DNA from: an uncultured Lachnospiraceae bacterium | GTDB taxonomy: Bacteria > Bacillota > Clostridia > Lachnospirales > Lachnospiraceae | Length of the DNA stretch: 53,714 nt | NCBI GenBank assembly: GCA_945868305.1 | Contig: CAMBKU010000009.1 | Location: 1 to 53,714 of the forward strand | Reading direction: 5' to 3' | Shown here: piece by piece, positions 33,701 through 43,951 of the stretch | How positions within the stretch are numbered: position 1 is the first letter of the stretch | Layout: each line of letters begins with the position of its first letter | The notes under the pieces: model-generated | What the model was told of the DNA's origin: nothing | Database searches by the model: none | Seen by the model: only the letters and a program-made list of their open reading frames with translations | Translations under genes and position numbers: made by a program

Positions 33701-34486
33701 ATGAAGAAAAAGATGATGTACACAGTGGGAATCCTTGCGTCTGCTTTTGTATGGCTGGCAGGCTGTGGAGAAAAGAAAGAGGAGAATAGAGAATCTGCTT
33801 TTGAGAATGAAGAAAAGATAGAAGCAGAAGGTATGGAGAGTACTTACAACTATCTTGCGATTGGAAATTCAGTGACCCGATGGGAAGGAAAGCCGGAAGA
33901 AGTAAATAAAATCTGGTGGAGTGATTATGGAATGGCGGCAGATTGTCCGGAGAATGATTATGTACACCGGGTTGCATCACATCTGGAGGATAGAAAGGAT
34001 AAAGTAAAGGTTGAGGCAGTCTGCTTTCAGGAGTGGGAGAGCAATGAGGCGGGAGACCGCGACAGCTATCTGAAAGAACTGGATGACGTAGTGGATGAAG
34101 ATCTGGATTTGGTTACGGTTCAGCTGGGCGAAAATATTACCGAAAAAGCTCCGGTTACAGTGCAGGATTATACAACGTTAATCAATTATCTGAAGGAGGA
34201 AGCTCCGGATGCGCAGATTATTTTTCTGGGACAGATTTTGTGGAACAATGATGAAGTGCAAAGAATAAAAGAGCAGGCGGCGGCAGAATGCGGCGTATCT
34301 TTTATTAATTTAGATGATGTGCGCACCGATGCTCAGTATAAAGCAGGTATTGGCGCTGAGGTATTGGGAGATGACGGGAAAATGCATACCATTCATAATG
34401 AAATTGTGGCAGAGCACCCGAACAATCTCGGTATGCAGGTGATTGCAGACCGTATCAATCAGACGGTGGATGCGTATATAGATTAG
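33701..34486 (+). CDS. SGNH/GDSL-family hydrolase lipoprotein
   Basis: The start is ATG 33701 (AAGGGGGA upstream); the frame back to 33674 would include the ribosome site. The 261-residue product has a lipoprotein signal (VWLAGC, C22) and an acidic linker (about 26-45). The SGNH-like catalytic set is readable: 'AIGNSVTRW' (serine S57 in block I, with GNS replacing GDS), 'QLGENI' (block III Asn at N145) and 'EHPNNLG' (block V His, with an NNL context). It is a predicted cell-surface esterase or lipase of unknown substrate. It stands alone between the phoR terminator and addB (15 bp ahead). Confidence 0.82.
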   Translation: MKKKMMYTVGILASAFVWLAGCGEKKEENRESAFENEEKIEAEGMESTYNYLAIGNSVTRWEGKPEEVNKIWWSDYGMAADCPENDYVHRVASHLEDRKDKVKVEAVCFQEWESNEAGDRDSYLKELDDVVDEDLDLVTVQLGENITEKAPVTVQDYTTLINYLKEEAPDAQIIFLGQILWNNDEVQRIKEQAAAECGVSFINLDDVRTDAQYKAGIGAEVLGDDGKMHTIHNEIVAEHPNNLGMQVIADRINQTVDAYID

Positions 34487-34501
34487 AAAAAGAGGGAAAG
34501 T

Positions 34502-37500
34502 ATGTCCTTACAATTTGTTTTTGGAAATTCAGGCAGCGGAAAGTCTGCCTTTTTATATCAAAAGGTAATTGAAGAATCCATGGCACATCCTATGGAAAAT
34601 TATCTGATTTTAGTGCCGGAGCAGTTTACGATGCAGACACAAAAGGAATTGGTTAGCCTGCATCCGAAGCATGCCATTATGAACATTGATGTTCTGAGCT
34701 TTAACCGGCTGGCGTTCCGCGTATTTGACGAGCTTGGGAAGACGGATTTTGTGATTCTGGAGGAGACCGGGAAAAATCTTGTGCTGCGGAAAGTGGCGGA
34801 GGAAAAGAAAAAAGAACTTCCGGTGCTTGGTGGAAATTTACGCAAAATGGGTTATATCAGTGAAATGAAATCTCTGATTTCAGAATTTATGCAGTATAAT
34901 GTGACGCCGGAGATGTTGGAAGAATTAACAGAGGAGAAAAAAGCGGTACAGTCTTTCTCCTATAAGATGAAGGACGTCCTTACCATGTATCAGGGTTTCT
35001 TGGATTATCTGGAGGGAACCTACATTACAGCAGAAGAAATACTGGATCTTTTGGCGGAGCTTGCAGGAGACTCCGCTCTTTTGCGTGGGAGTACGCTGGT
35101 ATTTGACGGTTTTACTGGTTTTACTCCAAATCAGAACAAGTTGCTTACAGAACTGTTTCCATTAGTAAAAGATATTCTTGTGACGGTTTCAATTGATGAG
35201 AAGGAAGACTTTTTCGAGAAGCCGAAAATGCAGGATTTATTTTATATGAGTAAGAAGATGATACGGGGGCTGCTAAAAATTGCGGAGGAAACTGGCGTTG
35301 AGGTAAAAGAGCCGATTGTTTTAAAGGACGGTGATAAGAAGCGTTTTTTACATGCTCCGGCATTGTATCATTTAGAGCAGAATCTGTTTCGGAAAAAACA
35401 GAAAACTTATACGGGGAAACAGGACAGTATCCGGGTATTTTCGCTTCATGATGCGCGTTCGGAGCTGCGTTTTGCAGCGGGTGAAATTAAACGTCTGGTG
35501 CGAGAGGAGCATTATCGTTACCGGGATTTTGCCATTGTCTCTGGGAACGCTGAAACTTACAGCAATTATGCACCGCAGATTTTTGAGGAATACGATATTC
35601 CTATTTTTATGGACACGAAAAAAAATATTCTTTTTCATCCTTTTCCTGAATTCATACGTGCAGTGTTAGAGATTATAGAGCAGGATTTCTCATACGAGAG
35701 TATATTCCGGTATTATCGTACTTCTCTGGCTGGAATTGCGACAGAAAAAATTGATTTGCTGGAAAATTATGTGCTGGCAACAGGTGTGAGAGGTCATTCC
35801 CGGTGGGAGAAAAAATGGGTGCGTCTGCCAAAAAACTGGGAGGAAGAAACTTTAGAAGATGTGAATGCACTTCGAGAAAGTTTTCTTTTGCATTTCGAGC
35901 CGCTTTATAAGGTATTTCGGGATAAAAAGGCGAATTTGCGGGAAAAAACAGTGGCATTATATCATTTTATTGCAGCCCATGATATTCAAAGCAAACTTTA
36001 TTGTTATCAAAAAGAATTTGAAGAAAAGGGGGATATGGCGACAGCCAAGGAATATGAGCAGATTTACGGAATTGTTATGGAATTGTTTCAGAAAATGGTA
36101 GATTTGCTGGGAGATGAAATACTCTCCGTGAAAGAATACAGGGAGATTATGGATGCGGGATTTGAGGCAGCAAAGGTAGGTGTTATTCCGCCGGGCTATG
36201 ACAGAGTGGTTATTGGAGACATTGAGCGGACCAGACTGGAGCATATCAAGGTATTATTCTTTATTGGGGTAAATGATGGCATTATCCCTAAGGCAGATAG
36301 TCACGGAGGTATTATTTCGGAACTGGAGCGGGAACGTCTTTTGGCAGAGCATATAGAACTGTCTCCGACGGCGAGAGAACGGGCGTTTATTCAGAAATTT
36401 TATCTTTATATGAATATGACAAAACCATCTGAGAAGCTCTATATTACCTGCACAGAAGTAGATACGGATGGAAAAGCAGTGCGTCGTTCCTATCTGGTGA
36501 ATACCGTGTGTAGGTTGTTTCCGACACTTTCTGTTCAGGAAGCAGGAGAAAATGCGGATTTATGGCTAGTTACGCCAAAGAGTAGCTTAAATTTGTTTTT
36601 GGAAGGTCTTACTGAGGTGAAGAAGGGGAAGGTGAGCGAAGAATGGAAGGCGCTTTACGCATGGTATCAGGCGGACGGCACCTGGGCGGGCAGGACGGAA
36701 AAGCTTTTAGATGCTGCATTTTATTACCACAAAACAGAAAACTTATCCAAAGAGGCAGCAGCGGCACTTTACGGTACTGTTTTGACCAACAGTGTTACCA
36801 GGCTGGAACGTTTTGCTTCCTGTGCGTTTGCGCACTTTTTACGTTATGGTCTTGGGCTGGACGAGAGACAGGTGAGCGAGTTTGCACCATTGGATTTAGG
36901 AAATGTGCTGCATCAGGCAATCGAGGAATATTCTAAGGCATTGGAGGAGAGCTCTTATACATGGTTTGATGTGCCAAAGACAGAAATGGAAAAGCTTGCA
37001 GAAACGGCACTTTCCGATGCAGTGGCATCTATGCGTGAGACAGCGCTCTATGATACGGCAAAGGATACATATATGGTAGAACGTATGCATGCTCTGTTAA
37101 ACCGTACGCTCTTAACGATCACAGAACAAATCAGAAGGGGGAGTTTTTTGCCGGAAAATTATGAGGTGTCTTTTGCTTTTACTGAGGATTTGAATGCCGT
37201 GAATTTTGCTTTGAGCGAAGAAGAAAAGATGCGCTTAAAGGGAAGAATCGACCGGATGGATGTCTGGGAAAATGACGATGATATTTATGTGAAAATCATG
37301 GATTACAAGTCCGGCGGCAGTACGCAGTTTGAACTTTTGTCTATTTATCATGGATTACAATTACAGCTTGTAGTCTATTTAAATGCAGGGTTGGAACTGA
37401 TGCAGAAAAAATATCCGGGAAAAGAGATTCATCCCGGTGGCATTTTTTATTACCATATTGATGACCCTTTTGTGGAGACGGCGGAAGAAAAATCAGATGA

Positions 37501-37951
37501 AGCAATTTTTGAGGAAATTTTAGGAAAATTAAAGCTGGATGGGCTTGTGAGTGCGAAGACGGAAGTCTTAGATGCTATGGATCGGGACTTTGAAGGAACT
37601 TCCACAGTCCTTCCGGTGGGAAGAAAGAAGGACGGGGCTTTGCGGGCCGGTTCCCACGCAGTGAGTGAGGCGGATTTTAAAGAAATATCATCTTTTGTGA
37701 ATGCCAAAATCCGAGAGCTTGGCACGGATATGTTAAGTGGCGATATAGACGTATCTCCCTACAAATTGGATAAAAAGGATGCATGTTCTTATTGTCCGTA
37801 TCATGGAGTTTGCGGATTTGATGAAAAGATGCCTGGATATTCTTATCGGAAGCTGCAAAAGTTTGATTCGGATGATGAAATACTGGCGCAGATGAGAAAG
37901 GAGGAAGAAGATGGGCGTAACGTGGACCGAGAGCCAACAGAAGGTCATTGA
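34502..37951 (+). CDS. addB: ATP-dependent helicase/nuclease subunit AddB
   Basis: The 1149-residue protein begins with the AddB phosphate-binding loop GNSGSGKS (8-15). It ends with a nuclease domain carrying 'KIMDYKSGGS' (Asp and Lys of the active site, about 925-935) and an iron-sulphur cluster set of C774, C1095, C1098 and C1104. The last three are in C-S-Y-C-P-Y-H-G-V-C. AddB lacks true helicase activity in known systems and recognises Chi-like sites. With AddA it resects double-strand breaks for recombination. The stop overlaps addA by 41 bp, an unusually long overlap that implies coupled synthesis. Confidence 0.97.
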   Translation: MSLQFVFGNSGSGKSAFLYQKVIEESMAHPMENYLILVPEQFTMQTQKELVSLHPKHAIMNIDVLSFNRLAFRVFDELGKTDFVILEETGKNLVLRKVAEEKKKELPVLGGNLRKMGYISEMKSLISEFMQYNVTPEMLEELTEEKKAVQSFSYKMKDVLTMYQGFLDYLEGTYITAEEILDLLAELAGDSALLRGSTLVFDGFTGFTPNQNKLLTELFPLVKDILVTVSIDEKEDFFEKPKMQDLFYMSKKMIRGLLKIAEETGVEVKEPIVLKDGDKKRFLHAPALYHLEQNLFRKKQKTYTGKQDSIRVFSLHDARSELRFAAGEIKRLVREEHYRYRDFAIVSGNAETYSNYAPQIFEEYDIPIFMDTKKNILFHPFPEFIRAVLEIIEQDFSYESIFRYYRTSLAGIATEKIDLLENYVLATGVRGHSRWEKKWVRLPKNWEEETLEDVNALRESFLLHFEPLYKVFRDKKANLREKTVALYHFIAAHDIQSKLYCYQKEFEEKGDMATAKEYEQIYGIVMELFQKMVDLLGDEILSVKEYREIMDAGFEAAKVGVIPPGYDRVVIGDIERTRLEHIKVLFFIGVNDGIIPKADSHGGIISELERERLLAEHIELSPTARERAFIQKFYLYMNMTKPSEKLYITCTEVDTDGKAVRRSYLVNTVCRLFPTLSVQEAGENADLWLVTPKSSLNLFLEGLTEVKKGKVSEEWKALYAWYQADGTWAGRTEKLLDAAFYYHKTENLSKEAAAALYGTVLTNSVTRLERFASCAFAHFLRYGLGLDERQVSEFAPLDLGNVLHQAIEEYSKALEESSYTWFDVPKTEMEKLAETALSDAVASMRETALYDTAKDTYMVERMHALLNRTLLTITEQIRRGSFLPENYEVSFAFTEDLNAVNFALSEEEKMRLKGRIDRMDVWENDDDIYVKIMDYKSGGSTQFELLSIYHGLQLQLVVYLNAGLELMQKKYPGKEIHPGGIFYYHIDDPFVETAEEKSDEAIFEEILGKLKLDGLVSAKTEVLDAMDRDFEGTSTVLPVGRKKDGALRAGSHAVSEADFKEISSFVNAKIRELGTDMLSGDIDVSPYKLDKKDACSYCPYHGVCGFDEKMPGYSYRKLQKFDSDDEILAQMRKEEEDGRNVDREPTEGH

Positions 37952-40900
37952 TTACAGAAATCGGAATATTTTAGTATCTGCAGCAGCAGGTTCCGGAAAG
38001 ACTGCTGTGCTGGTAGAGCGTATCCTGCATAAAATTACGGAGGATAAAGTAGATATTGACAAGCTACTCATTGTAACCTTTACTAATGCAGCTGCAGCAG
38101 AGATGCGGGAGAGAATTCGGGATGCCATAGAAGCAAGGCTTGAAGAAACACCTGGAGATGAACATCTGGAACGACAGTTTACACTGGTGCATAATGCCCA
38201 GATTACGACCATTGACAGTTTTTGTCTGTATGTCATTCGCAATTATTTTTATAAGATTGATTTAGAGCCGAATTTTCGGGTCGCTGACGAAGGCGAACTT
38301 GCCTTGATGCGCTCCGACGTGATGGAAAAGATGCTGGAAAAGAGGTATGAAACGGCGGGGGAGGATTTTCTTGATTTTGTGGAAAGCTACGGTGGTGCAA
38401 AAAACGATAATGCCATCCGTGATATGATACTGAAAATGTATACCTATTCCCAGAGTTATCCATGGCCCAGGGAATGGCTTGCCTCCTGCAGGGAGGTCTA
38501 TGCCGTGCAGGATGTGCCAGAGCTGGAACAGACATCCTGGATGAAACAGTTGCTTGTTTCGTTGCAGACCGTATTCAATGACTGTCTTCGCCAGATGCGA
38601 GAGGTGCTTCAAATTTGCGAGGAGCCGGATGGACCGTATATGTACGCTGATGCGATAAAAGGGGATATTCGGCAGTTAAAGTTGCTTGGTGAGGCGGAGG
38701 ATTATACAACATTAAATGATACCATCGGCAGTTATGTATCAGCGTTTCCGAAACTTGCTGCTGCGCGCAAATTTGAAGGAAGTGCAGAGAAAAAGGAGTT
38801 TGTGCAGAATGTTCGTAATGAGATGAAAAAAGAAGTGAAGGATATTCGGGATAAATATTTTTTCAAAGCACCTGGGGAAATAGCAGAGGATTTAAAAAGG
38901 ACAGCGCCTGCAGCGGAAATGTTGATTACATTGACCGAGGAATTTTCTGAGAGATTTTCGGCGGAGAAACAAAATAAAAATCTTGTGGATTTTTCCGATA
39001 TGGAGCATCTGGCGTTAAAAATTCTGGTGGATGAAGAAAAAAAGGAACCAACGGAAACAGCAGATGAATTCGCAGCGCTGTTCGACGAGATTATGATTGA
39101 TGAGTATCAGGACAGCAATTATGTGCAGGAAACGCTGCTTCGGGCGGTGTCAAGAGAACGTTTTGGTCAGAACAACCTGTTTATGGTGGGAGACGTCAAA
39201 CAGAGTATTTACCGTTTCCGTCTCGCAAGGCCGGAGATTTTTATGGAAAAATTTGATACCTATGATACAGAGGAATCGGACTGTCAGCGGATTGATCTGT
39301 GTCAGAACTTCCGAAGCAGAAGTGAAGTGTTATCCGGTGTCAATGACATTTTCTATAAGATTATGTGCAGGGATCTTGGAAATGTGGTTTATGATGAGAA
39401 TGCTGCTCTGTATCCGGGCGCTTCCTATCCGGAGGGAAAAGATGAGAAAGAATTTGCCATGGAGGTCTTTGTGGCGGAAGAAAGTGAAACAAAGGAATTT
39501 GAACGGGAGGAACTGGAAGCCCAAATGATTGCTGCCCGCATCAAAGCGATGCAAAAGGAAGGGCAGTCAGTAACCGATAAGGCAACTGGCGAGCTTCGTC
39601 CGGCAGAGTATCGCGATATTGTGATTTTGCTGCGCAGCGTGTCTGGGATGGCGGATACGTTTGTGAAAGTTTTGACAGAAGAAGGGATTCCGGCATTTAC
39701 GACCTCAAAGACCGGCTATTTTTCTACAGTGGAGATTCAGACGGTGTTAAATGTTTTGCGCATTTTGGACAATCCCATGCAGGATATTCCATTGGCTGCG
39801 GTACTTCATTCACCGATTGGCGGTTTCTCAGGGGAAGAACTGGCAAGAATCCGGGCAACATCAGAGAAAAATACTTTTTATGAGAGCATACTCATGTATA
39901 CCAGTACAGAAGAAGCATCGGAGGATGCAAAGCCAGCCGGAAGAAAGCAAAACGGGGAACTGGATGAAGGTTTAAAACAGCGCCTTGTGGCGTTTTTGGA
40001 CACACTGAAGGAATTTAGGTCACGGGTACCCTATACACCGGTACACGAGCTGATTTTGCAGATTTTGGAAGAAACTGGTTATCTTTCTTACATCACAGCA
40101 CTTCCGGCTGGAGAGCAGAAACGGGCAAACGTGCAGATGCTGATTGAGCAGGCAATTCATTATGAAAATACCAGCTATAAAGGACTGTTCCATTTTGTAC
40201 GATATATCGAAAAACTGCACAAATATGATGTGGATTATGGAGAGGCAGATATTGTAAATGAGAATGAAAATGCTGTGCGGATTATGAGCATACATAAGAG
40301 TAAGGGACTGGAGTTTCCTATTGTCTTTGCGGCTGGCATGGGAAAGAATTTTAATATGCAGGATACGAGAAGCAGGTTGATACTGCATCCCGATCTTGGT
40401 ATTGGTATGGATTACATGGATGCAGAGAGAAGAACAAAAACGCCGACGCTGATAAAGCGGGCACTGGCAAGACAGACCGATGAGGAGAATCTTGGAGAAG
40501 AACTCCGTGTGCTGTATGTAGCTCTGACCAGGGCAAAGGAGAAGCTGGTTCTGACCGGGTGTATGAAGGATGCCGTAGAAAAACTGGAGGAATATAAAAG
40601 AAGGGCAAACAAAGAAGCAGAACTTAGCTTTTTAGTCCGAAGCGGTGCCCGCAGCTATTTTGACTGGGTACTTCCGGCGTTATATTCCTATGGGGAAAAT
40701 GTCTCTGTAACGATTTGCAAGGATAAGGACATATTGGCGGGGCAGGCAAAAGAAGCGATTGATGCATTGTTGACAAAGGAACAGGTAAAAAGCCTTGCAA
40801 AGACGGCAGACGTTGAAAGTGTTGAAAAAGTAAAAGAACGCCTTTCTTTTTGTTATCCATATGAAGCGGAAAAGGATATTAAGACAAAGGTGTCCGTTTC

Positions 40901-41555
40901 TGAGATAAAACATGAACGGATGCAGTTTGAAGAAGAAGAAATGGATACCGTACAATGGTATATGGAGGATGAAAAGAAGGAGATTATCCCAGACTTTATA
41001 GAAAAACAGGACAATGTAAATCGTGGTGCATTGCGAGGAAGTGCGGTGCATCTGTTTATGCAGTGTTTACCGTTTGAACAGGCTCCTCTGACAGAGGGAA
41101 GAAAACAGATGTGTGTGTGGCTTAAGGGAGAATTGGATAATTTAAAGGTGGCAGGCAGATTGGATGAAACTATGTACGAATTGGTAAGGATACCGATGAT
41201 TGCAGACTTTTTCTCATCTAATCTGGCAAAACGCATGACGGCAGCTGGTTACAGAGGAGAGCTTTTTAAAGAAAAGGCTTTTGTCCTTGGAGTTCCGGCA
41301 GGGGAAATTTGGGATTGTGACAGTAGAGAATTGGTACTGGTGCAGGGAATCGTGGATGCTTTTTTTTACGAAGACGGAGAAATCATTATTATGGATTATA
41401 AAACTGATTCAGTGGAAAAACCGGAACAGCTTGTTTTGCGTTATCAGGCGCAGCTTGCGTTATATGCAAGAGCTTTGGAGGAAGCAACGGGTAGGAAAGT
41501 GCGTGAGAAGATTATATATTCATTTCATTTGAAAACAGAAATCGTAGTGCCGTAA
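37911..41555 (+). CDS. addA: ATP-dependent helicase/nuclease subunit AddA
   Basis: The 1214-residue protein starts at ATG 37911 behind AAAGGAGG. Helicase motifs of the UvrD type are present: Walker A AAAGSGKT (24-31), 'TFTNAAAAEM', 'DEYQD' (397-401), 'GDVKQSIYRFR', 'SIHKSKGLEFPIVF' and 'LYVALTRAKEKL'. The C-terminal nuclease has 'GIVDAFFYEDGEIIIMDYKTD' with D1162 and K1164, then 'RYQAQLALYARAL'. It is the motor and 3'-strand nuclease of the AddAB complex. It is cotranscribed with addB and followed by maf. Confidence 0.97.
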   Translation: MGVTWTESQQKVIDYRNRNILVSAAAGSGKTAVLVERILHKITEDKVDIDKLLIVTFTNAAAAEMRERIRDAIEARLEETPGDEHLERQFTLVHNAQITTIDSFCLYVIRNYFYKIDLEPNFRVADEGELALMRSDVMEKMLEKRYETAGEDFLDFVESYGGAKNDNAIRDMILKMYTYSQSYPWPREWLASCREVYAVQDVPELEQTSWMKQLLVSLQTVFNDCLRQMREVLQICEEPDGPYMYADAIKGDIRQLKLLGEAEDYTTLNDTIGSYVSAFPKLAAARKFEGSAEKKEFVQNVRNEMKKEVKDIRDKYFFKAPGEIAEDLKRTAPAAEMLITLTEEFSERFSAEKQNKNLVDFSDMEHLALKILVDEEKKEPTETADEFAALFDEIMIDEYQDSNYVQETLLRAVSRERFGQNNLFMVGDVKQSIYRFRLARPEIFMEKFDTYDTEESDCQRIDLCQNFRSRSEVLSGVNDIFYKIMCRDLGNVVYDENAALYPGASYPEGKDEKEFAMEVFVAEESETKEFEREELEAQMIAARIKAMQKEGQSVTDKATGELRPAEYRDIVILLRSVSGMADTFVKVLTEEGIPAFTTSKTGYFSTVEIQTVLNVLRILDNPMQDIPLAAVLHSPIGGFSGEELARIRATSEKNTFYESILMYTSTEEASEDAKPAGRKQNGELDEGLKQRLVAFLDTLKEFRSRVPYTPVHELILQILEETGYLSYITALPAGEQKRANVQMLIEQAIHYENTSYKGLFHFVRYIEKLHKYDVDYGEADIVNENENAVRIMSIHKSKGLEFPIVFAAGMGKNFNMQDTRSRLILHPDLGIGMDYMDAERRTKTPTLIKRALARQTDEENLGEELRVLYVALTRAKEKLVLTGCMKDAVEKLEEYKRRANKEAELSFLVRSGARSYFDWVLPALYSYGENVSVTICKDKDILAGQAKEAIDALLTKEQVKSLAKTADVESVEKVKERLSFCYPYEAEKDIKTKVSVSEIKHERMQFEEEEMDTVQWYMEDEKKEIIPDFIEKQDNVNRGALRGSAVHLFMQCLPFEQAPLTEGRKQMCVWLKGELDNLKVAGRLDETMYELVRIPMIADFFSSNLAKRMTAAGYRGELFKEKAFVLGVPAGEIWDCDSRELVLVQGIVDAFFYEDGEIIIMDYKTDSVEKPEQLVLRYQAQLALYARALEEATGRKVREKIIYSFHLKTEIVVP

Positions 41556-41572
41556 GGAAGGAGACAGACTTT

Positions 41573-42163
41573 ATGAAAATTATACTGGCAAGCGCCTCTC
41601 CGAGACGCAGGGAGTTGTTAGAACAGATTGGTGTACAGTTTACCGTACAGCCTGCAAAAGGCGAGGAAAAAACAGGAGCAGCGACACCGGAAGAAACCGT
41701 AAAGAGATTGTCAGAGCAGAAGGCAAAAGAAGTGGCAGCTTTACAAAAAGGCGGAGATGTAGTGGTCATTGGAGCAGATACGATTGTGTCCTATGATAAT
41801 AAAATTCTTGGGAAACCCAAGGATGAGGAGGATGCTTTTCGTATGCTGTCCATGCTACAGGGAAAGAAGCATGAAGTATACACCGGGGTAACACTTCTTT
41901 TGCTGGTAAACGGGGAAAAAAGAAAGATTGTTTTTGCAGAAAAAACGGAAGTATTTATGTATACCATGACAGAACGGGAAATCAGAGATTATATAAAAAC
42001 AGGAGAACCGCTGGATAAAGCAGGGGCCTACGGTATTCAGGGAAAATGCGCTGCGTTTATTGAAAAAATTTCCGGAGATTACAATAATGTAGTGGGACTG
42101 CCCGTTTCCAGAATATATCAGGAATTACTGCAACTGGGCATTGATATTTTGCACATTTCATAA
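41573..42163 (+). CDS. maf: Maf-type nucleoside triphosphate pyrophosphatase
   Basis: The 196-residue protein begins 'MKIILASASPRRRELLEQIG', where SASPRR is the Maf signature. It continues with 'GADTIVSYDNKILGKPKDEEDAFRMLSMLQGKKHEVYTGV', also diagnostic, and 'EPLDKAGAYGIQG'. Maf proteins hydrolyse dTTP, UTP or modified nucleotides and have been linked to septum formation. AAGGAG lies upstream, 17 bp after addA. The last residues after 'SRIYQELLQLGID' are a short tail. Confidence 0.95.
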   Translation: MKIILASASPRRRELLEQIGVQFTVQPAKGEEKTGAATPEETVKRLSEQKAKEVAALQKGGDVVVIGADTIVSYDNKILGKPKDEEDAFRMLSMLQGKKHEVYTGVTLLLLVNGEKRKIVFAEKTEVFMYTMTEREIRDYIKTGEPLDKAGAYGIQGKCAAFIEKISGDYNNVVGLPVSRIYQELLQLGIDILHIS

Positions 42164-42239
42164 TATGATAAGATAGGATTCAAGCGTCAGGAAGACACTT
42201 CGTCCCGAAAGTAATGAGAAACAAGGAGGGAGGCAAAGC

Positions 42240-42500
42240 ATGAAGTTTGATAAAGAGTGCCTGAATTATTTTCTGGAACATCAAATGCAGTTGTTTCCAG
42301 AAAAAGTAGCAGAGACTTTAGAGGAAGCAGACGAATTTTTGGAGGACTGCATGGCGGTCATCTGCAAAAATAAAAAAGAGGTACGGGCGTATTTTGAGGA
42401 AAGTGGTGCAGATATTGCAGGCATGAGTATGGAAGATATTTTAAAAGCAGAGGAAGTATTTGCGCTGGGTGACGGAAGATATTTGATTGTAGAGGCATAA
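42240..42500 (+). CDS. Small acidic protein of unknown function
   Basis: This 86-residue frame begins after AAGGAGGGAGG. The protein is acidic and predicted helical ('ECLNYFLEHQMQLFPEKVAETLEEADEFLEDCMAVICKNKKEVRAYFEESG'), with a beta end ('EEVFALGDGRYLIVEA'). I have seen similar short proteins next to maf or the COG2509 flavoprotein in Lachnospiraceae but know no function. Its position and ribosome site make it a genuine gene. Three cysteines (C8, C37, C42) could bind metal, but no motif is evident. Confidence 0.72.
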   Translation: MKFDKECLNYFLEHQMQLFPEKVAETLEEADEFLEDCMAVICKNKKEVRAYFEESGADIAGMSMEDILKAEEVFALGDGRYLIVEA

Positions 42501-42537
42501 GGCAGTTATGAGATTGTGATAGAAAAGGGGAAATGTT

Positions 42538-43947
42538 TTGAATCAGAATAAATATGATGTGATTATTATCGGAGCCGGACCGTCCGGGATTTTTTGTGCC
42601 TATGAGTTGATACATAAGAAACCAGAGTTAAAGGTACTTATGATAGAAAAAGGGCGCAGAATAGAAGACAGGCAGTGTCCGAAACGGAAAACCAAGGTAT
42701 GCGTCGGCTGTAAACCGTGTTCTATTACCACCGGATTTGCAGGAGCAGGAGCTTTTTCCGATGGAAAATTGTCGCTTTCTCCAGATGTAGGCGGGAATCT
42801 GCCGGATATTTTAGGATATGATGAGGCGGTAAAGCTGATTCAGGAGTCGGATGAGATTTACCTGAAATTTGGTGCCGATGAAAATGTGTACGGTGTGGAT
42901 AAAGAAAAAGAGATTCGGGAAATCCGCAGAAAAGCTATTAATGCCAATTTAAAGCTGATCGAATGTCCGATTCGACATCTGGGGACAGAGGAAGGCTATA
43001 AGATTTATGCAAGACTACAGAATGATTTGCTTGAACACGGAGTGGAAATTCTTTTTAATACGATGATAGGAGATATTCTAGTCGAGGAGAACCGGGTAAA
43101 GGGCGTAGTGACGGAAAAGGGAGAGACTTTCTACGCAGATGAAATTGTATCGGCAGTTGGACGTGAAGGTGCTGACTGGTTTAGTCATATTTGTAATCTT
43201 CATGGAGTAGAGACTGAGGTCGGAACCGTAGATATCGGTGTGCGAGTGGAAGTTCGGGACGAGGTTATGGATTTTTTGAATAAGAATCTTTATGAAGCCA
43301 AGTTGGTTTATCATACGCCGACTTTTGATGATAAAGTTCGTACTTTTTGTACGAATCCTTCCGGTGAAGTGGCAACGGAGTATTATGATGATGGACTTGC
43401 GGTAGTAAACGGTCATGCCTATAAATCCTTGGATATGAAGACGAGCAACACTAACTTCGCCCTTTTGGTTTCCAAAAACTTTACTAAGCCGTTTAAAACG
43501 CCGATTGAATACGGAAAACAGATTGCACAGCTTTCCAATATGCTTTGCGACGGCAAAATTATGGTACAGACTTTTGGAGATTTTAAGCGGGGCAGAAGAA
43601 CCACAGAGGAGCGTCTGTGCAGAAATAATCTGATTCCTACCTTAAAGGATGCTGTTCCGGGAGACTTGTCTTTAGTATTTCCGCACCGTATTATGGTGGA
43701 TATCGTTGAGATGATAGAAGCACTTGATAAAGTGACGCCGGGAATTGCCAGTGATGAGACACTTTTGTATGGTGTAGAGGTGAAATTCTACTCGAATAAG
43801 GTTGTGGTAAATAAAGAATTTGAAACAAGTATAAGAGGGCTTCGTGCTGTGGGTGACGGAGCATCTGTGACCAGGGGACTGCAGCAGGCGTCTGCTAACG
43901 GTTTGAGTGTTGCCAGAAGCATTTTAAAAACAATAGAACAGGATTAG
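42538..43947 (+). CDS. NAD(P)/FAD-dependent oxidoreductase, COG2509-like
   Basis: The gene starts at TTG 42538, preceded by AAAGGGGAAA. The 469-residue product has an N-terminal FAD-binding GxGxxG ('IIIGAGPSGIFCAYEL', 8-23). A cysteine-rich segment (C47, C55, C58, C61: 'CPKRKTKVCVGCKPC') follows, typical of this uncharacterised dehydrogenase family. 'GFAGAGAFSDGKLSL' and the second FAD element 'LRAVGDGASVTRGLQQASANGL' follow. The reaction is unknown. Four conserved cysteines suggest an iron-sulphur centre or zinc site. The stop is 4 bp before the parvulin gene. Confidence 0.88.
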   Translation: MNQNKYDVIIIGAGPSGIFCAYELIHKKPELKVLMIEKGRRIEDRQCPKRKTKVCVGCKPCSITTGFAGAGAFSDGKLSLSPDVGGNLPDILGYDEAVKLIQESDEIYLKFGADENVYGVDKEKEIREIRRKAINANLKLIECPIRHLGTEEGYKIYARLQNDLLEHGVEILFNTMIGDILVEENRVKGVVTEKGETFYADEIVSAVGREGADWFSHICNLHGVETEVGTVDIGVRVEVRDEVMDFLNKNLYEAKLVYHTPTFDDKVRTFCTNPSGEVATEYYDDGLAVVNGHAYKSLDMKTSNTNFALLVSKNFTKPFKTPIEYGKQIAQLSNMLCDGKIMVQTFGDFKRGRRTTEERLCRNNLIPTLKDAVPGDLSLVFPHRIMVDIVEMIEALDKVTPGIASDETLLYGVEVKFYSNKVVVNKEFETSIRGLRAVGDGASVTRGLQQASANGLSVARSILKTIEQD

Positions 43948-43951
43948 TACA

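Noticed and set aside
37911-37951. Frameshift or misassembly at the addB/addA junction
   Set aside because: Both proteins are full length with intact ends, and addA has its own AAAGGAGG, so this is a true 41-bp overlap.
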